Assembly (NCBI GenBank): GCA_022842245.1
Contig: JALHPZ010000022.1
Span: 1 to 64,000 of the forward strand
Length of the DNA: 64,000 bases
Source of the DNA: Gemmataceae bacterium
GTDB lineage: Bacteria; Planctomycetota; Planctomycetia; Gemmatales; Gemmataceae
Reading direction: 5' to 3'
Part shown: positions 45,305-52,874 of the stretch, in pieces
Layout of the letters: every line of letters begins with the position of its first letter
Numbering within the stretch: the stretch's first letter is position 1
Notes under the pieces: generated by a model
Databases searched by the model: none
What the model was told of the DNA's origin: nothing
Seen by the model: only the letters and a program-made list of their open reading frames with translations
Made by a program: the position numbers and the translations under genes

Positions 45305-47956
45305 ATGAAATACCGAATTCCACTGCTCGTTTGTCTCTTGCTCGCGGTTCCCGCCGTCGCCCTCGCCGACGGGAAGCCGGCGCTGAAGGTGTTCCCGTCG
45401 AAGATTTCCCTCAACGGCCAGGGGGACCGCGTCGGCCTCGTCGTTCAGGAAGTCGACGCCGGCGGCCTCACGAAGGACGTGACCGCCACGGCGAAGATTG
45501 CCATCGCCGACGGCTCCATCGCAAAGCTCGCCGGCGCGCAGCTGCTGCCCGCGAAGGACGGCGCGACGAAACTCGTCGTCACGAGCGGCAACCTGACCGC
45601 CGAAGCCGAAGTCAGCGTGGCGAACGCGACTTCCCAGCGAGCCGTCAGCTTCCGCCTCGACGTGATGCCGGTCTTCATGAAGCACGGCTGCAACAACGGC
45701 AGCTGCCACGGCGCCGCCAAGGGCAAGGACGGCTTCATGCTGTCGCTCTTCGGCTACGACCCGGCCGGCGACTATCACCGCCTGACGCGCGCCATCATCG
45801 GCCGGCGCGTCGATCTCGCCGTGCCCGCCAAGAGCCTGCTGCTGGAGAAGGTGACCGGAGCCGTGCCGCACACCGGCGGCAAGCTCTTCGATGAGAAGCA
45901 CGACGACTACAAAACGATCCTCGCCTGGTTGAAGGCCGGTGCCCCGGACGACGCCGCCGGTACGCCGGAACCGGTCGGCATCGAACTCCTCCCCTCCAAG
46001 ATCGTCTTCCCCGGCGGCGACCGCACGCAAAGGACCGTAGTACTCGCGAAATACTCCGATGGCACGGTTCGCGACGTGACCAACCTCGCCCTCTACATGA
46101 CGAACAACGAGGCGATCGCCGCCATCGACAAGACCGGCGTCGTCAAGGCCGGCGGCCGCGGCGCCGCGTTCGTCTTCGCCCGCTTCAGCAAGTTCACCGT
46201 CGGCTCCGAAGCGATCGTGCTGCCGACCAACGATAAGTTCGAATGGCCGAACCCGAAGGAATCGAATTACATCGACACGCTCGTCTTCGACAAGCTCAAG
46301 AAGCTCCACATCGCGCCCTCCGAACTGGCGAGCGACGAAGCGTTCCTTCGCCGCGTGTATCTCGACCTCGTCGGCCTGCCCCCCTCGCGCGAGGAGTACG
46401 ACGCCTTCCTCGCCGACAAGGCTGCGGATAAGCGCGCCAAGCTCATCGACATGCTGATCGAGCGACCCGAGTTCGCCGACATGTGGACCATGAAGTGGGG
46501 CGAACTGCTCCGCGTGCGGGCGAACAACCAGAACCCGCAATACGGCCGCGACGCCAAGGCGATGTACGCCTTCTCCCAGTGGGTGAAGGAGCAGGTGAAG
46601 CAGAACCGCCCGCTCGACGAGTTCGTCGCCGACCTGCTCGTCGGCAGCGGCAGCAACATCAAGCGGCCGACCTCGAACCTCTACACCTCGTCCGACCGGA
46701 TCACCCCCGAGAAGACGGCCGAGGACATCGCGCAGGTCTTCCTCGGCACCCGCATCCAGTGCGCCCAGTGCCACAACCACCCGTTCGACCGCTGGACGAT
46801 GGACGACTACTACGGTTTCTCGGCCTTCTTCGCCGGCCTGAACCTGAAGCGCGGCATCGAAGGCCGCGAGGTGATCGTCGCCTACAACACGAACAACACC
46901 ACCGTCGCCCACCCGGTCGACGGCCGTCGCATGAAGCCGAAGTTCCTCGGCGGCGACGCCCCGGAGGTCGATGGCCAGGACCCCCGCCCGGCGCTCGCCA
47001 AGTGGCTCGCCTCCGCCGAGAACCCCGCCTTCGCGCAGACCATGGCGAACATGATCTGGGCACACTTCTTCGGCCGCGGCATCGTCGATCCCGTCGACGA
47101 CGTCCGCATCAGCAACCCGCCGAGCAACAAGGAACTCCTCGAAGCGATCGGGAGCAAGCTCGGCTCGTACAAGTTCGACATGAAGAAGTTCATCCGCGAC
47201 ATCTGCAACTCGCGGACGTACCAACTCGCCGCGACGACGAACCCGACGAACGAACTGGACGAGACGCAGTTCTCGCACGCCTACGTCCGCCGGCTGCGGG
47301 CCGAAGTCCTGCTCGACTCCATCTCGCGCATCACCGGCACGGAGGACCGCTTCCCGCTTTCGCCGCCCGGCACGCGCGCGGTGCAGATCCACACCGGCGA
47401 AGTGACGAACTACTTCCTCACGACCTTCGGCCGCGCCCCGCGCGAGACCCCGTGTTCGTGCGAGGTGAACAAGGAGGCGAACCTGTCGCAGGCGCTGCAC
47501 CTCGTGAACGGGGACACGATCACGAACAAGGTGGCGCAGGGCAAGCTGGTGCAAAGCCTGGTGGCGGACAAGACCAAGAAGCCGGAGCAGATTCTCGAGG
47601 AGCTTTACATCCGGACGCTCGGCCGCAAGCCGAACGAGGGCGAGACGAAGCGGCTGATGGTGATCGTCAACCGCGAACTGGGCGACCCGAAGCGCGTGAA
47701 GGAGATCGTGGCCCTGCAAGCCGGGAACGACCCGCAGTACGGCCGGATGGTGGACCGCCTGAAGACGATGAAGGCCGACGCCGCCAAGCTGCCGAAGGGG
47801 AGCAAGGACCTCGCCGCCGCCGAACGGCAGATCAAGAACTTCGAAGGGCAGATCGCGTCGATCGAGGCCCGCTACGCCGCCAACGCCGCCGTGGCCGTCT
47901 ACGGCGACATCCTGTGGAGCCTGTTCAACTCCACGGAGTTCACGTTTAACCATTGA
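45305..47956 (+). CDS. DUF1549/DUF1553 secreted protein with Ig-like N-terminus and cytochrome motif
   Basis: The 883-residue protein has a signal peptide (MKYRIPLLVCLLLAVPAVAL), then an Ig-like region (LKVFPSKISLNGQGDRVGLV) and the CNNGSCHGAAKG motif (129-140), a variant CX4CH heme-like site. A second Ig-like block (SKIVFPGGDRTQRTVVLAKY) follows. The DUF1549 part shows FLRRVYLDLVGLPPSREEYD and QVFLGTRIQCAQCHNHPFDR, and the DUF1553 part shows ARFMA-type ENPAFAQTMANMIWAHFFGR and the ending ILWSLFNSTEFTFNH. Proteins of this pair are widespread in planctomycetes and of unknown function. It is the core partner of the DUF1501 gene upstream. Confidence 0.93.
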   Translation: MKYRIPLLVCLLLAVPAVALADGKPALKVFPSKISLNGQGDRVGLVVQEVDAGGLTKDVTATAKIAIADGSIAKLAGAQLLPAKDGATKLVVTSGNLTAEAEVSVANATSQRAVSFRLDVMPVFMKHGCNNGSCHGAAKGKDGFMLSLFGYDPAGDYHRLTRAIIGRRVDLAVPAKSLLLEKVTGAVPHTGGKLFDEKHDDYKTILAWLKAGAPDDAAGTPEPVGIELLPSKIVFPGGDRTQRTVVLAKYSDGTVRDVTNLALYMTNNEAIAAIDKTGVVKAGGRGAAFVFARFSKFTVGSEAIVLPTNDKFEWPNPKESNYIDTLVFDKLKKLHIAPSELASDEAFLRRVYLDLVGLPPSREEYDAFLADKAADKRAKLIDMLIERPEFADMWTMKWGELLRVRANNQNPQYGRDAKAMYAFSQWVKEQVKQNRPLDEFVADLLVGSGSNIKRPTSNLYTSSDRITPEKTAEDIAQVFLGTRIQCAQCHNHPFDRWTMDDYYGFSAFFAGLNLKRGIEGREVIVAYNTNNTTVAHPVDGRRMKPKFLGGDAPEVDGQDPRPALAKWLASAENPAFAQTMANMIWAHFFGRGIVDPVDDVRISNPPSNKELLEAIGSKLGSYKFDMKKFIRDICNSRTYQLAATTNPTNELDETQFSHAYVRRLRAEVLLDSISRITGTEDRFPLSPPGTRAVQIHTGEVTNYFLTTFGRAPRETPCSCEVNKEANLSQALHLVNGDTITNKVAQGKLVQSLVADKTKKPEQILEELYIRTLGRKPNEGETKRLMVIVNRELGDPKRVKEIVALQAGNDPQYGRMVDRLKTMKADAAKLPKGSKDLAAAERQIKNFEGQIASIEARYAANAAVAVYGDILWSLFNSTEFTFNH

Positions 47957-47979
47957 TTTCTGTTTACGTAGGGGAATCG

Positions 47980-48474
47980 ATGGATGTGGAACTGCCAACG
48001 TCGAACGACGACTTCGACCACAAGTTGCTGGCAAACATCGCCCGCGTTGGCTGGGGGGTAATCGGCATTCCCGAAGACGACGAAGGGCCCGGATTCGCCT
48101 TTTCGGTTGGCCTGTACCGAACCCACGGGCATCCCGAAGTGATTCTGATCGGATTGCCGTGGGATGTGTCGTACGCGCTCATTAACGACCTCGGGGCATC
48201 GGTGAAGGATGGTAAGAGGTACGAGGCCGACCGGACGTATGACGACCTGACCGAAGGTAGCTCGACTGTGTTCATCACGGTTGACCGTGAAAAGTACCGG
48301 GAGTACTTCGGCGCTGCCATGTGGTTCTACCGTGGGAAGCATTTCCCGGCCCTGCAATGGGTTTGGCCCGATCGAGCCGGCGCATTCCCGTGGTCGCCGG
48401 GACAAGATCCCAGTGATTGGCAGCGTCAACCCTTGCTCGGTCAATCCTCTGCATCCGATGCGGCCAGTCGTTAG
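47980..48474 (+). CDS. DUF4262 protein
   Basis: The 164-residue cytoplasmic protein matches DUF4262 by GWGVIGIPEDDEGPGFAFSV, GLYRTHGHPEVILIGLP and ALQWVWPDRAGAFPWSP. The family has no known function. A start at ATG 47980 is preferred because GGGG lies at the right distance; an in-frame TTG at 47953 would overlap the upstream stop. It sits 23 bp after the DUF1553 gene, in the same direction, so it may share the message, although nothing ties it functionally to the secreted proteins around it. It lacks a signal peptide. Confidence 0.85.
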   Translation: MDVELPTSNDDFDHKLLANIARVGWGVIGIPEDDEGPGFAFSVGLYRTHGHPEVILIGLPWDVSYALINDLGASVKDGKRYEADRTYDDLTEGSSTVFITVDREKYREYFGAAMWFYRGKHFPALQWVWPDRAGAFPWSPGQDPSDWQRQPLLGQSSASDAASR

Positions 48475-48536
48475 TCCGCAGGCTTCTCAGTTCCCGCAAC
48501 AACAGCTAGCGGGACTATTTGTTCGAGACAACCACC

Positions 48537-49943
48537 ATGATGAGTCGTTCAATTGCAATGTTGTTGCTTCTCCCCGGGTTCGCGGCCGCGCAGGCTCCGA
48601 AGGCGGAGGCGGTCACGTACAAGGATCACGTCAAGCCGATCCTTCAGAAGCACTGCCTGAACTGCCACAACGCCGACAAGGCGTCGTCGGACCTGGACGT
48701 GAGCACGTACCAGGCGCTGATGGCCGGCGGGTCGAGCGGCGAGTCGGTGAAGGCCGGCAACGCCGGGCAGAGCTTGCTCTTCCGCGTGACGAACCACGAG
48801 GTGGAACCGAAGATGCCGCCGAAGGGGGGTAAGATCCCCGATGCGGACATCGCCGTCATCAAGAAGTGGATCGAAGGCGGCGCACCCGAGACGGCCGTCG
48901 GCGCGGCCAAGAGCGCCTCGCGCAAAGTGGACATCGACCCGGTGGCACTCTCGCAGGGCAAGCCGGCCGGGCCGCCGCCGATGCCGACGAACTGGGCGAG
49001 CGTGACGCTGCCGAAGACCGAACGCGCCCACGCCGTGACGGCGATCGCGTCCAGCCCGTGGGCGCCGCTCGTCGCCGTCGCGGGGCACGAGCGCGTGCTG
49101 CTCTACAACTCGGACACGCTCAAACTCGCCGGCACGCTCGCGTTCCCCGAACGGATCCCGCTCGTCCTCAAGTTCAGCCGGAACGGCAAATGGCTCCTCG
49201 CCGCCGGCGGTCGCGGCGCGTCCTCCGGCAAGGTCGTCATCTGGGATGTGACCACCGGCAAGCGCGTCACCGAGATCGGCGACGAGGCCGATACCGTGCT
49301 CGCCGCGGACATCAGCCCCAACCATAAGCTCGTGGCGCTTGGCGGTCCCGGCAAACTCGTGAAGATCTACGACACCGCGACCGGCGAACTCAAGCACAAG
49401 ATCAAGAAGCACACCGACTGGGTGACGGCGATCGCCTTCAGCCCCAATGGCGAGATGCTCGCCAGCGGCGACCGCAACGGCGGCGCGTACGTCTGGGAAG
49501 CCGAGACCGGCGGCATCGTCTTCACGCTCGGCGACCACAAGGATTCGATCACGGACATGAGTTGGCGCGCCGATTCCGGCATGCTCGCCACCGTCAGCGA
49601 AGACGGCCGCGCGATCCTCTGGTACGCCGAGGACGGCTTCCCGACGCGGCAGATCACGGCGCAGGCCGACAGCCGCTCGCGCAGCAACAAACCCGTCGGC
49701 GTGCTCGCCGTCGACTACGCCCGCAACGGCAACATCCTCACCTGCGGCCGGGACAAGTCCGCCCGCATCTGGCGGCCCGACGGCGGGCAGGTCGCGAAAC
49801 TCGAAGGCTTCGCCGATATCCCCACGAAGGCCGCCTTCTCCCACGACGGCGCCCGCGTCTTCGTCGGCGACTTCACCGGCAAAGTCCGCGTCTGGGACTC
49901 CGCCGGCAAACCGGTCGGGGAAGTGAGCACGAACCCGGATTGA
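48537..49943 (+). CDS. PSCyt1-type cytochrome with WD40 propeller
   Basis: The 468-residue protein has a signal peptide (MLLLLPGFAAAQ) and a planctomycete cytochrome c domain with CLNCH (40-44) and the module's VEPKMPPKGGKIPDADIAVI. A WD40 propeller of about six or seven blades makes up the rest (for example AIAFSPNGEMLASGDRNGGA, GMLATVSEDGRAILWYAEDG, ILTCGRDKSARIWRPDGGQV). The heme would carry electrons in the periplasm while the propeller binds a partner. It ends the 41.2-49.9 kb cluster. The start at ATG 48537 is the first of two adjacent ATGs; there is no good Shine-Dalgarno. Confidence 0.92.
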   Translation: MMSRSIAMLLLLPGFAAAQAPKAEAVTYKDHVKPILQKHCLNCHNADKASSDLDVSTYQALMAGGSSGESVKAGNAGQSLLFRVTNHEVEPKMPPKGGKIPDADIAVIKKWIEGGAPETAVGAAKSASRKVDIDPVALSQGKPAGPPPMPTNWASVTLPKTERAHAVTAIASSPWAPLVAVAGHERVLLYNSDTLKLAGTLAFPERIPLVLKFSRNGKWLLAAGGRGASSGKVVIWDVTTGKRVTEIGDEADTVLAADISPNHKLVALGGPGKLVKIYDTATGELKHKIKKHTDWVTAIAFSPNGEMLASGDRNGGAYVWEAETGGIVFTLGDHKDSITDMSWRADSGMLATVSEDGRAILWYAEDGFPTRQITAQADSRSRSNKPVGVLAVDYARNGNILTCGRDKSARIWRPDGGQVAKLEGFADIPTKAAFSHDGARVFVGDFTGKVRVWDSAGKPVGEVSTNPD

Positions 49944-50002
49944 ACGGAATGCGATCTCCACCAAGATCGAACGAGGTAGACGCGCCGAAAGCGAGCCATT
50001 CT

Positions 50003-50212
50003 TGGCCCCAATGGGGCCACCGAAAATAGCCAGGGGTGACGGAGCGAAGCGACGGAGCCCCTGGAAATCGTGTCAGGACACCCTGTAGCCCCAACGGGGC
50101 GACCCGTGCCAGCCGGGTCGCCCCGTTGGGGCTGCGACAATTCTCGACCGCGTGTCCAGGGGTTCCGCTTCGCTCCACCCCTGGCTATTGTCGATCGCCC
50201 CGTTGGGGCGAT
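50003..50212. repeat. Composite multi-hairpin repeat
   Basis: This gene-free gap holds nested inverted repeats. TGGCCCCA-A-TGGGGCCA is a small hairpin (50003-50019). AATAGCCAGGGGTG (50025-50038) pairs with CACCCCTGGCTATT (50176-50189). Inside them AGCCCCAACGGGGCGACCCG (50087-50106) pairs perfectly with 50114-50133. A last GATCGCCCCGTTGGGGCGAT copy follows. Each side also carries a GCGAAGC/GCTTCGC stem tip. The architecture resembles REP/BIME-type elements seen in planctomycetes. Confidence 0.85.
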
Positions 50213-50254
50213 GTCGCACGGAAACCGTAACGGGCTCCGAGATTCAACCGTGAT

Positions 50255-50953
50255 TCATTGTGTGATCACCGGCAAGCGGATCGTGAACTTCGTCCCGCGG
50301 CCGACCTCGCTCTGCACGGTCATCGTCCCGCCGTGGGCCGCGACGACCTTCCGCGCCGTCGCCAGGCCCAGACCGTTCCCGTTCTCCTTTGTCGTGTGGA
50401 ACGGCTGGAAGAGTTTCTTCTGCGCCTCCGGCGAGATGCCGACGCCGGTGTCGATCACGTCGAGTTCGACGAACCCGTCCGCCGCCAGCCGCGATTGCAG
50501 AGTCAGCGTTCCGCCGTTGGGCATCGCGTCCTCGGCGTTCAACAGCAGATTCAGCAGGGCTTTCTCGAACATGTCTCGGTCGAGCGAAACCTCCGGCAGG
50601 TCCGGCGCGGGGTACCAGTGGACGGTCACGTTCTGAAGCTTGGCGGTCGGCGCCAGGAAGTCGACCATCCGGCCGACGACCTCGTCGAGGCGCGTCGGCG
50701 AAAATTCGAGTTGTTCGACGCGGGCGAACCGGAGGAAATCGTTGGAGAGATCGACGAGCCGGCGGCACTCTTCGATCATGAGTTGGATCCGTTCCAGGGC
50801 GCGACGTTCGCGCTGGGTTTCCGGGTTTTCAAAATCCTCGCCGAGGAGTTGGAGGTTGAGCAGCACCGTGCCGAGATGGTTCTTCATGTCGTGGATGAAG
50901 CCACCGGTCGACTCCGCGAGATCGATGAACTGCCGGGCCGCCGCGTCGGACAT
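50255..50953 (-). CDS. Sensorless histidine kinase
   Basis: The 232-residue protein consists only of a HisKA-like dimerisation helix and a HATPase domain. The H-box is FIHDMKNHLGTVLLNLQLL with His21. The ATP-lid motifs are LLNLLLNAEDAMPNGGTLTL (N box), DVIDTGVGISPEAQKKLFQP (G1), PFHTTKENGNGLGLATARKV (G2) and SEVGRGTKFTIRLP. There is no membrane segment, PAS or receiver domain, so the input must come from a partner protein; no response regulator is adjacent. The start is ATG 50951-50953 with GAGG about ten bases upstream. It is divergent from the TlpA-like gene and follows the composite repeat. Confidence 0.92.
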   Translation of the reverse strand: MSDAAARQFIDLAESTGGFIHDMKNHLGTVLLNLQLLGEDFENPETQRERRALERIQLMIEECRRLVDLSNDFLRFARVEQLEFSPTRLDEVVGRMVDFLAPTAKLQNVTVHWYPAPDLPEVSLDRDMFEKALLNLLLNAEDAMPNGGTLTLQSRLAADGFVELDVIDTGVGISPEAQKKLFQPFHTTKENGNGLGLATARKVVAAHGGTMTVQSEVGRGTKFTIRLPVITQ

Positions 50954-51144
50954 GGGAGCAATGCCTCGGAAGGGAACGCGTTCACTCTATTCCGAAGGCG
51001 GGCGCGGACCAACGACGCGAATTGTTGGTTTTTCGGCGATTATTCGTCTGGTTCTCCGTTCCCATCGGGTGGGACGCCACTAGAATCATCAGTCCCCCAG
51101 TGACGTTTTTATTTCCTTAATCCTTCACAAACGGAGTCCCGTTC

Positions 51145-52755
51145 ATGCGGAAGTTCCTGGCCAGCATCGCGCTGGCGTCGGCGGCATTCGCCGTCGTGGC
51201 GCAAGATCCGAAACCGGCCGAAGCGAAGAAGCCGGCGGACGTGAAGAAACCGGAAGCCAAGCCGGCGCCGGCCCGCAAGGCCAAGCAAGAGCCGACCCTG
51301 AAAGTCGGCGATGCACCGCCGCCGCTGACGGCCGACCGCTGGCTGCAAGGCCCGGAGCACAAGGGCTACGAGAAGGGGAAGATTTACGTCGTCGAGTTCT
51401 GGGCGACCTGGTGCGGGCCGTGCATCGTCATGATGCCGCACATGTCCCACCTGCAAGCCGAGTACAAGGACAAAGGCGTCACGTTCATCGGCTACTCGAA
51501 GCAGGACGACAACAACACGATCGAGAAGGTCGAGGCGTTCGTGAAGCGCCGCGGTCCGAAGCTCGGCTACACGTTCTGCTTCGGCGAAGAACCCGATGTC
51601 TACGAATCGTTCATGACCGCGTCGGGCAACGGCGGCATCCCGTGCTGCTACGTGATCGACCGCGAGACGAAGATCGCGTTCATGGGCCACCCGATGTACC
51701 TGGACCTCGTGCTGCCGAAGGTGGCCGAAGGCAAGTGGACGCTCGCCGATGCCGTGGCGATCGATGGCATCGAGAAGGAAGTAAATGAACTGTTCGGCGC
51801 GTTGAACGGCAAGCCGGAAACGGTGTTGAAGACGTTCGCGGACTTCGAAAAGAAGCACCCGACGATCGCGCAGGCTCCGTACTTCCAGCCCGCCCGCATG
51901 GCCGCGATGCTCAAGCTCAAGAAATACGAAGACGCCAAGCTTTTCGCCCGCAACCTGATGGCGAAGGCTAAGAAGAACGACGACGACACGCTGTTTTCCA
52001 CCGTGTCGCGGTCGCTGCGCTCACCGGAAGGCCGCGGGCAGCCGGCCCTGATGGAACTGGCGCTGCAGTCGGCGGACGAAGCCCTCAAGCTGCTCGGGGA
52101 AACCGACTCCCGCGCGCTGTTGAACGTCGCTCAGACCAGCTACATCGCCGGGAACATGGCCCGCGGCAAGTCGTTCGCGGACAAGGCCATCGCCGCCGCC
52201 GAAATCCGGGGTAAATCCTCCACCGCGATGCAGGCCGCCAACTCGGCGATCGAAGCGAAGGACAAGGCCACGGGTATCGCATTCATCGAGCAAGCCCAGA
52301 AACTCGCGAAAGACCTGAACAAGCACTATATCGAGACGAAGAGCCGTTTCCGCGCCCCGACGGACGCCATGATCCTGGCGGACGCCGCCGGGTTCTTCGT
52401 GGAAGCCAAGGACGCCGCGACCGGCGCCGAATACGCGAAGAAGGCGCTGGACGCGTCGACGTCCGCGACGAAGCCTAGCACCAAGCTGTCGCTTGCGCGC
52501 ATCTACCTCGGTGCCGAGGACAAGAAGACCGGCGATCAATACGCGAAGGAGGCTCTCGACGATGCGCCGGAGGCCGCGAAGCCGATCTTCCTATATCAGC
52601 TTTCGATGGCGTACTACAACGCCGGCGAAAAGGTGACTGCGCGGAATTATGCCGAACAGGCACTCGAAAAGGCACCCGCCCAACTCCAGCAGCAGATGCG
52701 GCCGTCCCTCCGCCGCATTCTGACGGACCCCGAAGGCAAGACGAGCGACAAGTAA
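51145..52755 (+). CDS. TlpA-like thioredoxin-fold protein with TPR tail (paralogue of the gene at 10985)
   Basis: The 536-residue exported protein has a signal peptide (MRKFLASIALASAAFAVVAQ) and a Lys/Pro/Ala linker. A TlpA-like domain (about 50-200) has WATWCGPC with Cys90 and Cys93 and the cis-Pro region GGIPCCYVIDRETKIAFMG. It shares WLQG, YVVEFWATWCGPCI and MPH(L/M)xHLQ with the paralogue at 10985. The rest is helical TPR-like repeats (ALLNVAQTSYIAGNMARGKS, YQLSMAYYNAGEKVTARNYA). Periplasmic disulfide exchange with a protein-binding arm is likely. It is followed by a strong intrinsic terminator. Confidence 0.9.
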   Translation: MRKFLASIALASAAFAVVAQDPKPAEAKKPADVKKPEAKPAPARKAKQEPTLKVGDAPPPLTADRWLQGPEHKGYEKGKIYVVEFWATWCGPCIVMMPHMSHLQAEYKDKGVTFIGYSKQDDNNTIEKVEAFVKRRGPKLGYTFCFGEEPDVYESFMTASGNGGIPCCYVIDRETKIAFMGHPMYLDLVLPKVAEGKWTLADAVAIDGIEKEVNELFGALNGKPETVLKTFADFEKKHPTIAQAPYFQPARMAAMLKLKKYEDAKLFARNLMAKAKKNDDDTLFSTVSRSLRSPEGRGQPALMELALQSADEALKLLGETDSRALLNVAQTSYIAGNMARGKSFADKAIAAAEIRGKSSTAMQAANSAIEAKDKATGIAFIEQAQKLAKDLNKHYIETKSRFRAPTDAMILADAAGFFVEAKDAATGAEYAKKALDASTSATKPSTKLSLARIYLGAEDKKTGDQYAKEALDDAPEAAKPIFLYQLSMAYYNAGEKVTARNYAEQALEKAPAQLQQQMRPSLRRILTDPEGKTSDK

Positions 52756-52772
52756 CCGCTCCGGTTTCCACG

Positions 52773-52803
52773 ACCCCCGCGAGTTTCGCGGGGGTTCTTT
52801 TTT
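52773..52803 (+). terminator. Rho-independent terminator
   Basis: ACCCCCGCG and CGCGGGGGT form a 9-bp stem with loop AGTTT, followed directly by TCTTTTTTT. It lies 18 bp after the TlpA-like stop and is the clearest intrinsic terminator in the window. Confidence 0.95.
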
Positions 52804-52874
52804 GGATGGCGCTTGAAATCACCGCCGGCGATCCGCGAAAATCGAGAAGACGCTACCTCCCAAGGTCGATCGCC

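Noticed and set aside
45236..48034. A 932-residue open frame on the minus strand across the DUF1549/1553 gene
   Set aside because: High-GC coding DNA leaves long antisense frames open; the plus-strand product has signal peptide and conserved motifs, the antisense product has none.
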